From Promethearchaeota archaeon (GTDB lineage Archaea; Asgardarchaeota; Lokiarchaeia; Sigyniarchaeales; SOKP01), in contig JAHLWP010000003.1 of NCBI GenBank assembly GCA_019057865.1, positions 124,001 through 188,000 of the forward strand: a DNA stretch of 64,000 bases, given 5' to 3'. Numbering within the stretch: position 1 is the first letter of the stretch; each line of letters starts with the position of its first letter. Position numbers and translations under genes: made by a program. Positions 19,308 through 28,483 of this stretch are shown in pieces. The notes below the pieces were generated by a model that did not search any database, was not told the origin of the DNA, and was given only the letters and a program-made list of their open reading frames with translations.

Positions 19308-19904
19308 CTAAATTTCATCTAGATTTTTATTTTTAGTTGAAAATTTTCTATGGGCATAAATGATTCTGTGTAAAGCAGTAATATTAGTCCCAATTGCCAG
19401 AATTATCATTGTCCAACAAATAGCGTTAGGAAACCAAATCTGTATTATAGATCCAATTAGTAGAATAGGTACGCGATCTGTTCTTTCAAGTATTCCAACT
19501 CCATACATACTTTTTACTCCAAGTGCTTCAATTTTAGCTCGAGTATAAGAAGTTAAAAACGCACCAAATAGTACAATTAGACCTATTTCAATCGAGGTAT
19601 ATCCACCAAGGATCACTCCAAAAAATAGAAAAAAATCTCCGATTCGATCTAACGTAGAATCTAGAAAGGCTCCCATCTTTGTTGGTCCTTGAAGACGGGC
19701 AACTACACCATCTAATTGATCAAAAAATTCTGTAATAAATAAGAAAGCAATAATTAAAGGGAGATTTTGAAAATAGAAACCTAAAAATGTTATAATGGCA
19801 GAGATCATACCAAATAAAGTAAAATAATTTGCTGGTATTTTTGTTAACTTTCTTCCTAATGGAAGCAACAGTTTTTCTGAAAATTTTTTTACTTGTAATA
19901 GCAT
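19308..19904 (-). CDS. CDP-alcohol phosphatidyltransferase (archaetidylinositol phosphate synthase-like)
   Basis: Transfers an archaetidyl group from CDP-archaeol to a polar head group, such as inositol phosphate, to make ether phospholipids. The 198-residue membrane protein carries the family motif D-G-x2-A-R-x8-G-x3-D-x3-D, seen as DGVVARLQG and GAFLDSTLDR. Several membrane helices follow. It abuts the permease stop tail-to-tail with no gap. The exact head group cannot be read from the sequence; archaetidylinositolphosphate synthase is the closest archaeal match. Confidence 0.85.
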   Translation of the reverse strand: MLLQVKKFSEKLLLPLGRKLTKIPANYFTLFGMISAIITFLGFYFQNLPLIIAFLFITEFFDQLDGVVARLQGPTKMGAFLDSTLDRIGDFFLFFGVILGGYTSIEIGLIVLFGAFLTSYTRAKIEALGVKSMYGVGILERTDRVPILLIGSIIQIWFPNAICWTMIILAIGTNITALHRIIYAHRKFSTKNKNLDEI

Positions 19905-20016
19905 AGAATTGTCTTTCCTAATTTTTTATTATTAGTCTTTTTTTAAAATTAAGATCATATAAAAATAAAGTTTTACCTACTATTTTATATAAAAAAAATT
20001 TGATAATAGAAAAAAT

Positions 20017-21513
20017 CTAAATTCCATAAATTGGATAAAATTTCTTTTCAAGATATTTCATAAAGTAATCTGAGTTCAAGGGTTCCCCTGTAATTCTTTT
20101 TATTAAATCATCTGCTCTATAAATCATTCCATGTTGATGCACATTTTCTCTTAAATAATTCAATAAATTAGAAAATTCGCCTTTTCTATAATCTTCTGGT
20201 AGGTGCGGAAGTTTTTTGAGAGCATCCTGATATATCTGCGCTCCATAAAGATTTCCAAGAAAATATGTAGGGAAATATCCTATACTGCCCATACTCCAGT
20301 GTATATCTTGTAATACCCCTTGAGCGTCATTTGGGGGAATAATTCCTAATAATTCTTCAAATTTAGAATTCCATAATTCGGGTAATTCTTTTACTTGAAT
20401 TTTACCATCTATAAGTTCTTTTTCTAATTCAAATCTCAAAATAATATGTAAACCATATGTTACCTCATCTGCATTTACTCTTATAAATGATGGCTGAACA
20501 GTATTAACAGCCCTATAAAAGTCTTGCATTGGATAGTCTTTTAAATTTTCAGGGAAATACTTTTGAAAAGTTGGATACCAATACATCCAAAATTCCTTAC
20601 TACGGCCTACAAAATTCTCCCACATTCTTGATTGAGATTCATGAATTCCCATTGAAGTGCCGTTACATAAAATTGTATCATGAAGCTCCTTCTTAATACC
20701 CATTTCATAAAGTGCATGACCACATTCGTGTATTGTTCCTAAGATACATTCATTAAGGTAATCTTCTGATGTCCTTGTAGTGATTCGCGTATCCATAGAA
20801 GCAAGTGATGATGTAAATGGGTGGGTTGATCTATCCTGACGACCATACCCAAGATCATAATTAAGTTTTTTAATTATCTCAAAACTAAGTTCAAACTGTT
20901 TATCTGGATCATAATTCTTCCTTAGTATTGAATCATCAGGCTTATCTGAAGAAGAATTTAACTTTTTAACAAAATCTATTAGTTTTGGTTTTATTGGATT
21001 AAAGACATTAGAAATCCAATCATATGTAGCATCAGGTTCATATAAATCAATTAAAGTTGAATACATATCTGGATGAGTCTCAAGCCTTCTTGCTTTTTCT
21101 TTTTGTAATTCAACACTCTTCTCAAGGATATTTTGGAAAATTGAAAAATCACTTTTAGCTCTAGCCTCTCTCCAATCTTTGGCTGCTAATATACTAGTTT
21201 CAGCAATTTCTGTTACTAATTTTTCAGGTAATTTTGTTGCAAGATTATATTCTCTAGTAATTTCACGTAGCATAGCACTTTCAATTTCATTAAGATCAGT
21301 AAGTTCTTCTGCTTCCTTTATTAATTTACCGACCATTTCTGAAGTTACTCTTTTATGAATTAATTTTTCTAGTAAAGATACTTGCTTAGATCTACCTTCT
21401 AATGACTTATAATTTTGCATATTTACCTCTTGATCCCATCCCAATGTCACTTGTATATAGTGTAGTCTCATTATTTCAGCAAAACATTCCTTAAGTTCTT
21501 CTATAGCATTCAT
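20017..21513 (-). CDS. M32 family metallocarboxypeptidase
   Basis: Zn- or Co-dependent carboxypeptidase (Taq/Pfu carboxypeptidase type) that removes C-terminal amino acids from cytosolic peptides. The zinc motif HEXXH is HECGH in TIHECGHALYEMG, followed by the family HES motif (GIHESQSRMWEN). C-terminal IRADD-like and FPTYFLGNLYGAQ segments match the M32 family. The 498-residue length is normal and no signal peptide is present. It starts at ATG 21513. Confidence 0.95.
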   Translation of the reverse strand: MNAIEELKECFAEIMRLHYIQVTLGWDQEVNMQNYKSLEGRSKQVSLLEKLIHKRVTSEMVGKLIKEAEELTDLNEIESAMLREITREYNLATKLPEKLVTEIAETSILAAKDWREARAKSDFSIFQNILEKSVELQKEKARRLETHPDMYSTLIDLYEPDATYDWISNVFNPIKPKLIDFVKKLNSSSDKPDDSILRKNYDPDKQFELSFEIIKKLNYDLGYGRQDRSTHPFTSSLASMDTRITTRTSEDYLNECILGTIHECGHALYEMGIKKELHDTILCNGTSMGIHESQSRMWENFVGRSKEFWMYWYPTFQKYFPENLKDYPMQDFYRAVNTVQPSFIRVNADEVTYGLHIILRFELEKELIDGKIQVKELPELWNSKFEELLGIIPPNDAQGVLQDIHWSMGSIGYFPTYFLGNLYGAQIYQDALKKLPHLPEDYRKGEFSNLLNYLRENVHQHGMIYRADDLIKRITGEPLNSDYFMKYLEKKFYPIYGI

Positions 21514-21703
21514 TTTAAAAACTTTATATTGTAGTGATAAAAATTTTTAAAAAAGATAATTAAGGATATACAAATAAATTTTAGTTTTATTTTTCCTAAA
21601 TGTAATATTTTTTAATTAATTATCAATCTAAAGAGAATAAAGCACAATAAAAACAAATTACAGATTAGATAGAAGTATATTTTAAAAATTTTTAAAAAAA
21701 TCA

Positions 21704-23263
21704 TTACATTTGTTCTTGTTTAACAAAAAAATCTGCTGCTAGATTAATATCCTCCTTAGTCAATGTTCTTCCTAAGGAATTATGTAATTCTGTTACCAAT
21801 TGTTCGCATAATTTTAAACTCAAGGAACTTCCTTTCTCAGTTATCATTTTTTGTAACTCGCTAGCGAAGTCACCTAATTTAGCTTTTGATTCATCCAATT
21901 TTGGAAATAAATCAGTAGGCAATTTAGTTTCTTTAATTTTCACTTCTTTTTCGGTGGGTATTACGATCTTTAACTCTTTTGGAGTTAATGTAAGTTTTTT
22001 AGATTTGGGAGATACTTCCTCAGTTTTGAAAATTTTTAATTCTTTTGGCTTCTTTTCTAGTTGTTTAAATGACACCATTTTTTCTGTTGGTTTAGTAGAA
22101 GTTTCAGATTCTTTTATTTGAATAGCTTTTTCTGAAATCTCAGATATAGGTTTTGTACCAGGAAGCGGTTGTACTTTTATTTTTTTTGAAAATTTTAATT
22201 TAGCTGGGATTGCAAATTCTTTCTTTCTAATCATTTCTTTTCTAATCTTTACTTTTTCGTCAATTAATTTTCTAAGATTATCTACTTTTGTTTGAAGACT
22301 TGGTAAATACATAAAATCTTGATATAAATTACATACATTGATTAATTCATTATATTTCGCTAATGCTTGGACATTATTTCCAACAGCAACTAATTCATCA
22401 GCTACTTTTATTAATTCATTAAAATTTGATGGTAATTTTTCCTTTAAACCTACAGACTTTTTTACTAATTCCTCAATATTTTGCTTAGTTTCAGAATCAT
22501 TTAGAGAAAGTTCAATAAAATCATATATATCTAATTCGTTCTTAATTCTTTTTATATCGTCATTATCAACTAAATCTCGTTTGTTAGCAACCATTAGTAA
22601 TCTGGAAAAATTACTTTCAAGCTTATGTAAGTTTATAAAATGATTAACTACCTTCAAATGATAGTTTGATAAATCAAATAATAGAATAATTAAATCAGAT
22701 CCACTGATAAACTTAGACCACAAAGGAGAAAAATTATCTTTTATTTGAAAATCCCATAAATCAAAATTTAAACCATCCATCTCAAAAATTGATGATTTAG
22801 CAAAATTCATTATCGATCTTTCTCCACCACTGCGCAGCATGTTATAGAGTGTTGTTTTTCCAGAACCAGTTGGTCCAATAATTGCTATCTTTGAGTGAAG
22901 ATCTTTTTGGATCAAATCTAAGAAGCGCATAAACTCATATTTAGAAGGACTTGATTCTTTAATCTTAGAGGGGTCAGGAAATAATTCTTTAAACTTTTTC
23001 ATCGTACTTTTTATAATATCATTTAATATATCAAGTGAATCAACTAAATCAGCTATAAATAAAAAATACAATTCTCCAGCTCCCCTATGAAATATCTGAA
23101 AATTTGAAACCGGACGACTAAAAGTTTTGCCAGTCATTGGCATATCGATATATTCTTGAATAATTTCTTTAACGTTGTTTAATTCCTCGGCACTTAATGC
23201 CATCGCATAATCCTTACAAAATAAATGTTCAGCTTTAAGAAAAATGTGAATTTGTCTTAACAT
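21704..23263 (-). CDS. Longin-like domain fused to an Arf/SRbeta-like GTPase
   Basis: The 519-residue product has three parts. Residues 1-97 look like a longin domain: strand MLRQIHIFL, a helix at about 24-39, strands FQIFHR and ELYFLFIAD, then a long helix to about 95. Residues about 124-273 are a GTPase: G1 GPTGSGKTT, G4 ANKRD, Walker-B-like DLWDFQ lacking the usual Gly, and a hydrophobic ILLFDLS strand. Residues about 275-345 hold a TPR-like helical pair. A charged, Pro-containing linker (about 345-455) precedes a terminal helical segment. This resembles the SRalpha SRX/SRbeta pairing in one chain (inference). Confidence 0.8.
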   Translation of the reverse strand: MLRQIHIFLKAEHLFCKDYAMALSAEELNNVKEIIQEYIDMPMTGKTFSRPVSNFQIFHRGAGELYFLFIADLVDSLDILNDIIKSTMKKFKELFPDPSKIKESSPSKYEFMRFLDLIQKDLHSKIAIIGPTGSGKTTLYNMLRSGGERSIMNFAKSSIFEMDGLNFDLWDFQIKDNFSPLWSKFISGSDLIILLFDLSNYHLKVVNHFINLHKLESNFSRLLMVANKRDLVDNDDIKRIKNELDIYDFIELSLNDSETKQNIEELVKKSVGLKEKLPSNFNELIKVADELVAVGNNVQALAKYNELINVCNLYQDFMYLPSLQTKVDNLRKLIDEKVKIRKEMIRKKEFAIPAKLKFSKKIKVQPLPGTKPISEISEKAIQIKESETSTKPTEKMVSFKQLEKKPKELKIFKTEEVSPKSKKLTLTPKELKIVIPTEKEVKIKETKLPTDLFPKLDESKAKLGDFASELQKMITEKGSSLSLKLCEQLVTELHNSLGRTLTKEDINLAADFFVKQEQM

Positions 23264-23460
23264 ATTCTACTTATCCTAACACATTCTATTCTATCCTACA
23301 AAGAAAGAAGTAATGCTTCTTAATAATTTTTTATAATTCCTTTCTAATAAAAGTTTAAGTATTTCTATAGAATAATAGAAAATTGATAAAAAATATTAGA
23401 CTTGAAAGTTAATTTCATTATAAGATCTATAATAAAATTTTGACATTCTAAAACAAAAAG

Positions 23461-24417
23461 ATGCCTTTACAACCAGAACATATATTAAATTATTTGGCAA
23501 ATGAATCAGAAACAAAATATAAATCAGATTTGATTGATTTATTGATGAATAGAATTGATAAATTATGTTTTGAAGAATGTCAGATTGATAGAATTCAATG
23601 TACATTAACACCATTATGTGCCAGACGCTTTTTATTGAAATTAAGAATAAAAAATGGCTTAGCATTAGAGGATCTACCAAAATTTTGTTATAGCGTTCAT
23701 AAAGGGGTCATCGAAAGGGATTTTAGGAATAAAACTGTTGTATATAGACCTTATGATGCTTATTTATATCAAGTAGACTTTTTAGATATATTTTTTCATG
23801 GAGATTATCGTAAATTAAATAAGTTTATTTCTTTCCAAAAATGGAAAGATGCTTTAAAGATATTCGATGATAGGATTCAAAATCGAAATGAGAATTTTAA
23901 ATACATATTAATGAATAATTATATGATTTTCAAATATGATGATCGTATACATGTTATCTATATTAATGAAAAATATGTCCTTTGTAATGCTAATCGCGAA
24001 AACATTGTTAGTCTTGAATTATTATTGGGTTTAATCATACTATTTGCTCAAATCTATTTTCCTGAGGTAAGTATGAAATTAATTCCATCAGAATATGTAT
24101 CAGTTTCAACATTGATACCTCATGATGTGCTAATAAAAATTAAAGATAAACCTCCAGAAGATAATGATTCAAAAGCAGATAATTATTTTTGGAATGTTTT
24201 TGCAGAAGATTTAGATGCCCTAACGCAATATTGTGAAGAAATACATTTACAAATGGATGACAATGAAAATTTAGAAATAATAATAAATATTAGTGTGGAA
24301 TCTAATAATTATGTTGAGCATAATAAGAGATTGCCTTTAAGGTTTAGAGATTTGCGATTAATTTTTAATTTTATAACACGAATTTATAATGATTATTATA
24401 TTATTTGGGTAGATTAA
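23461..24417 (+). CDS. Unknown Asgard-type protein
   Basis: The 318-residue soluble protein has cysteines at about 37, 41, 48 and 54 (CFEEC..C..LC) that could hold a metal near the N-terminus. A mixed alpha/beta body follows, with beta-rich stretches (IHVIYINEKYVLC) and acidic C-terminal helices. It is not a family I recognise. It begins a two-gene run: the HEAT/coiled-coil gene starts 25 bases after its stop, behind GAAGAGAAGAGG. It diverges from the longin-GTPase gene across about 200 bases. Confidence 0.65.
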   Translation: MPLQPEHILNYLANESETKYKSDLIDLLMNRIDKLCFEECQIDRIQCTLTPLCARRFLLKLRIKNGLALEDLPKFCYSVHKGVIERDFRNKTVVYRPYDAYLYQVDFLDIFFHGDYRKLNKFISFQKWKDALKIFDDRIQNRNENFKYILMNNYMIFKYDDRIHVIYINEKYVLCNANRENIVSLELLLGLIILFAQIYFPEVSMKLIPSEYVSVSTLIPHDVLIKIKDKPPEDNDSKADNYFWNVFAEDLDALTQYCEEIHLQMDDNENLEIIINISVESNNYVEHNKRLPLRFRDLRLIFNFITRIYNDYYIIWVD

Positions 24418-24442
24418 ATAAGAAGAGAAGAGGTTAATAATA

Positions 24443-25687
24443 ATGAATGAGGTTAATAAAAATGATCAGGAAATTCAAATCGTTAAAGATTTTGTAAAAG
24501 ATGGGAGAATTGATGATGCTGTAAAAACAATCGCCAGTTATTTGGGTAATCCAACAGAAGAAAAATATATAGAAAGATTAGAAAATATTATAGAAACGTT
24601 ACTACCTCTTCATGGAGGTAGAACAGTATTGAGATTTTTAATTGAAAACTTAATTATTGATATACCTACTTTATTAAAAAACCTTTCAAAAAAAGACTCG
24701 TTATTGAGATATACCTTTTTACTATTACTGAAAACAATGTGTGAAAACGAATGTGATTTATTCCTCCCTCATAGTGAAGATTTATTAAATTCTAATGATC
24801 CTAATGTCCGAGAAGCGGCTTTACAATTATTAATATACATGGCAGGTGGAGAAACTGATATTGATGATGAGGCTCTTATAAAAACAATTATATTAAAATT
24901 ACCAGATGATAAAGATTTTGTAGTTGAAAAAGCTATTCAAACTCTAAAAGCGATAGGTAGGAATAACCCAACCGTAATAACTAGAATCTTATCTGATTAT
25001 GCAAAAGAAATACTAAATATTCCCGAGAATGAAGATTTAAAAAAATCCATAGATTCAATATTAAAATCCATAGTTTCCATTGATAAAATAGGAGAAATTG
25101 TAGAAGAAGAAAAGATGGAAAGACATTTGGAAAAGGAAGAATCAGAACTTTTAGATAAAGAATTGGAACTAAAAAAGAAAGAATTAGAGATTAAAAAGAA
25201 AAAATTGGAATTAGAAGAAAAAGAGAGAGAAATTGAAGAAAAGGCAATGCAAACGAAAGAGGAGGCATTAAGACTAAAAGAGGAAAGAATAACGAAAGAA
25301 CAAGAATTAGGTGAAGAGAAAGAAATTAAAGAAAAACCTGCAAAAGTAAAAATACCAAAAAAGCTAAAGAAGGAAGAATCGGAAATTATTGACAAAGAAT
25401 TGGAACTAAAAAAGAAAGAAATAGAGATTAAGAAGAAAAAATTGGCATTAGAAGAAAAAGAGAAGGCATTAGAAGAAAAAGAAATCTTAGAGAAGGAAAA
25501 GGTATTAAAATTAAAAGAAGAATTAATTGAAAAGGAAAAGGAACTATCTCAAGTAGAGTTAGAACTAAAGCAAAAAGCAATTGAACAAAAAGAACAGAAA
25601 CTTAAAGAAGAAGAAATCAAAAGGATTAAAGAAGAGCTTAAAAAAATAGAACATAACAAAGAAGAAAATGAAGAATCTCTGAAATAA
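24443..25687 (+). CDS. HEAT-like protein with long charged coiled coil
   Basis: The 414-residue product has a helical-repeat head (about residues 1-195; repeat-like PNVREAALQLLIYMAGG and KDFVVEKAIQTLKAIGRN). A very Glu/Lys-rich coiled coil of about 195 residues follows. A 32-residue unit in the coil occurs twice (about residues 231-262 and 310-341). The purine bias (GAA, AAA) makes the DNA look like a low-complexity tract, but the frame is intact. It is preceded by 23461 and ends three bases before the convergent 25691 gene. Likely a scaffold or filament-forming protein; no function is established. Confidence 0.75.
   Translation: MNEVNKNDQEIQIVKDFVKDGRIDDAVKTIASYLGNPTEEKYIERLENIIETLLPLHGGRTVLRFLIENLIIDIPTLLKNLSKKDSLLRYTFLLLLKTMCENECDLFLPHSEDLLNSNDPNVREAALQLLIYMAGGETDIDDEALIKTIILKLPDDKDFVVEKAIQTLKAIGRNNPTVITRILSDYAKEILNIPENEDLKKSIDSILKSIVSIDKIGEIVEEEKMERHLEKEESELLDKELELKKKELEIKKKKLELEEKEREIEEKAMQTKEEALRLKEERITKEQELGEEKEIKEKPAKVKIPKKLKKEESEIIDKELELKKKEIEIKKKKLALEEKEKALEEKEILEKEKVLKLKEELIEKEKELSQVELELKQKAIEQKEQKLKEEEIKRIKEELKKIEHNKEENEESLK
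25133..25465 (+). repeat. In-gene direct repeat, about 96 bp, two copies
   Basis: Copies at 25133-25228 and 25370-25465, offset 237 bases (79 codons), both start AAGGAAGAATC and match at most positions with a few third-base changes. They encode the duplicated coiled-coil unit of the 24443 gene and reflect internal duplication in one reading frame rather than a mobile element. Confidence 0.7.
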
Positions 25688-25690
25688 GTT

Positions 25691-26716
25691 TCATTCCTCA
25701 TCAAAATCAATACTAGATTGGGGTTTATTCTCAGTAATAGGAGTTTTATGTAATCTTCTCACTAATTTTCGAACTTCTTCTATTTTCATACTTTCTGGGG
25801 CTAAACTCAATTGAATTTTTTTTGCTAGATCATATGCTAGCTCAATATAATTTAGATCTTCGAGAAATTCTACAATTTGAATTTTACAATCTATATCTTC
25901 TATTCCTTCTCCATATTCTAATAATTTTTCTTTGAGTAAAATATCTATCTTATCAGATCTCTCAACATATTTTACCTTTCTGACTAATTGCTTAAAACTG
26001 TTCATTAAATTATATATTTCAGAATCAGCATAGCTATCAATATTTTTCAACACATGGAAAATATAAATTTCCGCCTTTTCCCATCTTTTAAATTTTAAAC
26101 TCGATTCGATTAATTCTAAAAGAGCTAACTCATAGAGAAATTTACTTTCAATACTAGGTATAATTTTTTCAAAAATCCAATCTAATAAATTAGGTAAATC
26201 AAATTTCTCAATAATATCTAGTAAGAATTTCTCTACAGTAAAATATAACTTTGCATTTTCTGTTTTTGTAGAAGTTAGGAAAGAAACTAAAGCATACTTA
26301 ACTCTACCCATAGCATCTTCAAGATTTAAAGGTTTTTCTGCAAATTTGTAAAATGCTGATTCTAAAATCGGTTGAATCTTATCTTTAGCGTCGAAATCAT
26401 AAACAAAATATTCTCCCCAACTTGGCGTAGGTCCGATGCTTTTTCTGGATTTTGTAGATTGTTTCTGCTTGGTTTTTTGAGGTAATTTAGGTTGTTTAGC
26501 CTTTAATTCATCAGATAGTTGTTTTGCTTGTTCTTCAGATATAAATCTAAGAATTATTTTATCTTTTTCTTTTGGAACAGTTAATCTGAAAAATACATCT
26601 TCTTCTTCATCTTCAAATAATACATCTCTTAAATTCTTTGGAAAGGTAATTCCAGTTTTAGTTTTTTTAATTATTTCCTCAAATAAAGGAGTATCTTTGG
26701 AATTCTCTTCTGCCAT
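25691..26716 (-). CDS. Unknown protein with AbrB-like N-terminal segment and alpha-solenoid body
   Basis: The 341-residue product opens with a segment like a swapped-hairpin AbrB/SpoVT strand pair (TGITFPKNLRDVLF, about 22-35, then FFRLTVPKEKDKIILRF). A basic Gln/Lys linker (about 70-98) follows, then a helical body (about 110-320) resembling TPR/HEAT-type repeats, and an acidic tail. It could couple DNA or protein recognition to a scaffold, but I cannot assign a family. It is the middle member of the orphan block at 23461-27388. Confidence 0.6.
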   Translation of the reverse strand: MAEENSKDTPLFEEIIKKTKTGITFPKNLRDVLFEDEEEDVFFRLTVPKEKDKIILRFISEEQAKQLSDELKAKQPKLPQKTKQKQSTKSRKSIGPTPSWGEYFVYDFDAKDKIQPILESAFYKFAEKPLNLEDAMGRVKYALVSFLTSTKTENAKLYFTVEKFLLDIIEKFDLPNLLDWIFEKIIPSIESKFLYELALLELIESSLKFKRWEKAEIYIFHVLKNIDSYADSEIYNLMNSFKQLVRKVKYVERSDKIDILLKEKLLEYGEGIEDIDCKIQIVEFLEDLNYIELAYDLAKKIQLSLAPESMKIEEVRKLVRRLHKTPITENKPQSSIDFDEE

Positions 26717-26785
26717 AATTATTAAATTGTTTAGTTATTTTATAACTTTAATATTATATTATTAATTTTATTAATTTCTTTATTA

Positions 26786-27388
26786 TTACCCTGTAATATT
26801 AACTAATTCTACTCCACGTACATCAAAATTTTGATCAATAAAGCATAAAATAGCGTGCCCCTCATGAACATATACTATTGGAACAGGATAAGATTCAGCA
26901 TTTTCAATAAAATTTTTTTTAACAAATAAAGTTAGAACTTTATTACATACTCTACATTCAACATTTATACTTTTTATTAAGCCTAAATCTGCAAACCTTT
27001 CTATAATATCTTCAATTTCATTTTTAAAAGCATTAAAAATATTAATAGAAAAATTTCCATAGGACAAAATTACCTCCACATCATATATATCATGAAATTT
27101 AAAACTTACATGATCCAATAAAGCTTCCAATAATTGAAATTGTACTTCATTTCTCGAACCAACAGTATATATTAAATTATCTCTTCTGATATGTACAATT
27201 TTCATATTTCCCTTGGTTAAATGAAAGAAAATATCATTAACTGGATTTTGTTTGACAATATTTAAATCTAAATCATATCTTTTAAATGATCTAACAGGTT
27301 TCCACTCAAACAATGTGAAATTTTCATTACTTATATTGATAAATTCAAGATACTCTCCGATATTTTTATATACTGGCATTTGACTCAC
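26786..27388 (-). CDS. Unknown protein with longin-like region and C-terminal zinc-knuckle-like segment
   Basis: The 200-residue product has a mixed alpha/beta body whose middle (about residues 55-125: MKIVHIRRDNLIYTVGS, then a long helix, a VEVILSYG strand and a second helix) follows the longin/roadblock order. A CRVCNK pair comes at about 144-149. The C-terminus holds YPVPIVYVHEGHAILCFID and DVRGVELV, with His in HEGH. Metal binding by the CxxC and HxGH residues is possible. The family is not recognised. It follows the orphan block on the same strand as 25691 and lies upstream of it. Confidence 0.55.
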   Translation of the reverse strand: MSQMPVYKNIGEYLEFINISNENFTLFEWKPVRSFKRYDLDLNIVKQNPVNDIFFHLTKGNMKIVHIRRDNLIYTVGSRNEVQFQLLEALLDHVSFKFHDIYDVEVILSYGNFSINIFNAFKNEIEDIIERFADLGLIKSINVECRVCNKVLTLFVKKNFIENAESYPVPIVYVHEGHAILCFIDQNFDVRGVELVNITG

Positions 27389-27606
27389 ATTAAATACTTA
27401 AATATTAATACTTTTAAAGTGATAATTATTCAAAATTACTATTATAACTAATTAATGGTAATTTCAATATAAATATCTTTCATGAACGATATCAATTTTT
27501 TTGAATCGGTTCTTAATTAATAATATAAATTATAAAGGAAGATTTTTAATTTTTAATAACTCTCCTTGATAAAAAGTTTAAAAATTCCAATAATGAGTGA
27601 GCAAAA

Positions 27607-28449
27607 TTGGATAAAAAGAAAATTAAAAGAGAAATTGACACTTTTCAAGAAACACATATAATAAAAGAGTATGAAACTTTATCTTTTTCTGTAGTATTGG
27701 TTAAACCTGAGCATGCAGGGAATATTGGTTCTATAGCACGTCTAATGGAAAATTTCAACTTTAAAAAGCTTGTTATTTTTAATCCAATTGAAGAAATTGA
27801 AAAAATATTCAGTTATGAAACCCAAGGATTTGCTATGCATGGAAAAGATATTCTTTTTAATGCTGAAGTAATAATTATTCAAGACCAAGAAGATCATCTA
27901 TCTAAATTTAAAAAATATTTAGAAGGATTTGATTTAGTTATTGCTACAACTGCCAAAGGCGAAAGTTACTCAAATATTAGAAGATTAGCGATTTTCCCTG
28001 AAGACTTAATATTTCCAAAATCCGAAACTCAATTAAAAATTGCTATACTTTTTGGTAAGGAGTCTCGAGGTTTAACTAATGAAGAAATCAACTTTGTAGA
28101 TATATTATTAAGAATCCCTACAGGATTTAATTACCCTACTTTAAATATTTCACACGCTTGTGGAATAGTATTATATGAAATATTTAAAAAAATAAGCGTA
28201 TTAACAATTGGACGAGGTAAAAAACCTGTTCTTTATGCAAATAAAGAAGACCGTCTTACTCTTTATAAATTTATAGATCATCTTATTGAAAAGTTGAAAA
28301 TAAGATCTCATAAAAAAGAAAATGTATTTTTTGCGTTTAAAAATGTTTTTGAACGTGCTTTTATGTCAAAAAAAGAATTGAGTTTAATAACAGGATTATT
28401 TTCCAAAGTAGATTCAATTTTAAGTAATATAAGCTTATATGAGAGTTGA
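27607..28449 (+). CDS. trmJ: SPOUT-class RNA methyltransferase, TrmJ-like
   Basis: AdoMet-dependent 2'-O-methyltransferase that modifies position 32 of tRNAs in archaea. The 280-residue product has the SPOUT motifs: VLVKPEHAGNIGSIARLMENF, IAILFGKESRGLTNEE (motif II), and IPTGFNYPTLNISHACGIVLYE (motif III). A C-terminal helical extension follows. The start is TTG at 27607; an ATG just upstream at 27593 is in another frame and soon stops. The protein begins with a charged Lys-rich segment before the domain. SpoU-family homologs could act on other RNAs, so the target is inferred. Confidence 0.88.
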   Translation: MDKKKIKREIDTFQETHIIKEYETLSFSVVLVKPEHAGNIGSIARLMENFNFKKLVIFNPIEEIEKIFSYETQGFAMHGKDILFNAEVIIIQDQEDHLSKFKKYLEGFDLVIATTAKGESYSNIRRLAIFPEDLIFPKSETQLKIAILFGKESRGLTNEEINFVDILLRIPTGFNYPTLNISHACGIVLYEIFKKISVLTIGRGKKPVLYANKEDRLTLYKFIDHLIEKLKIRSHKKENVFFAFKNVFERAFMSKKELSLITGLFSKVDSILSNISLYES

Positions 28450-28483
28450 TTTAAGGAAATTAAAAAAATTTAAATTAAAAAAA

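Noticed and set aside
24997-25395. Ser/Phe-rich open frame on the opposite strand of the coiled-coil gene
   Set aside because: Antisense shadow of the GAA/AAA-rich coiled-coil codons; low complexity and no start signal.
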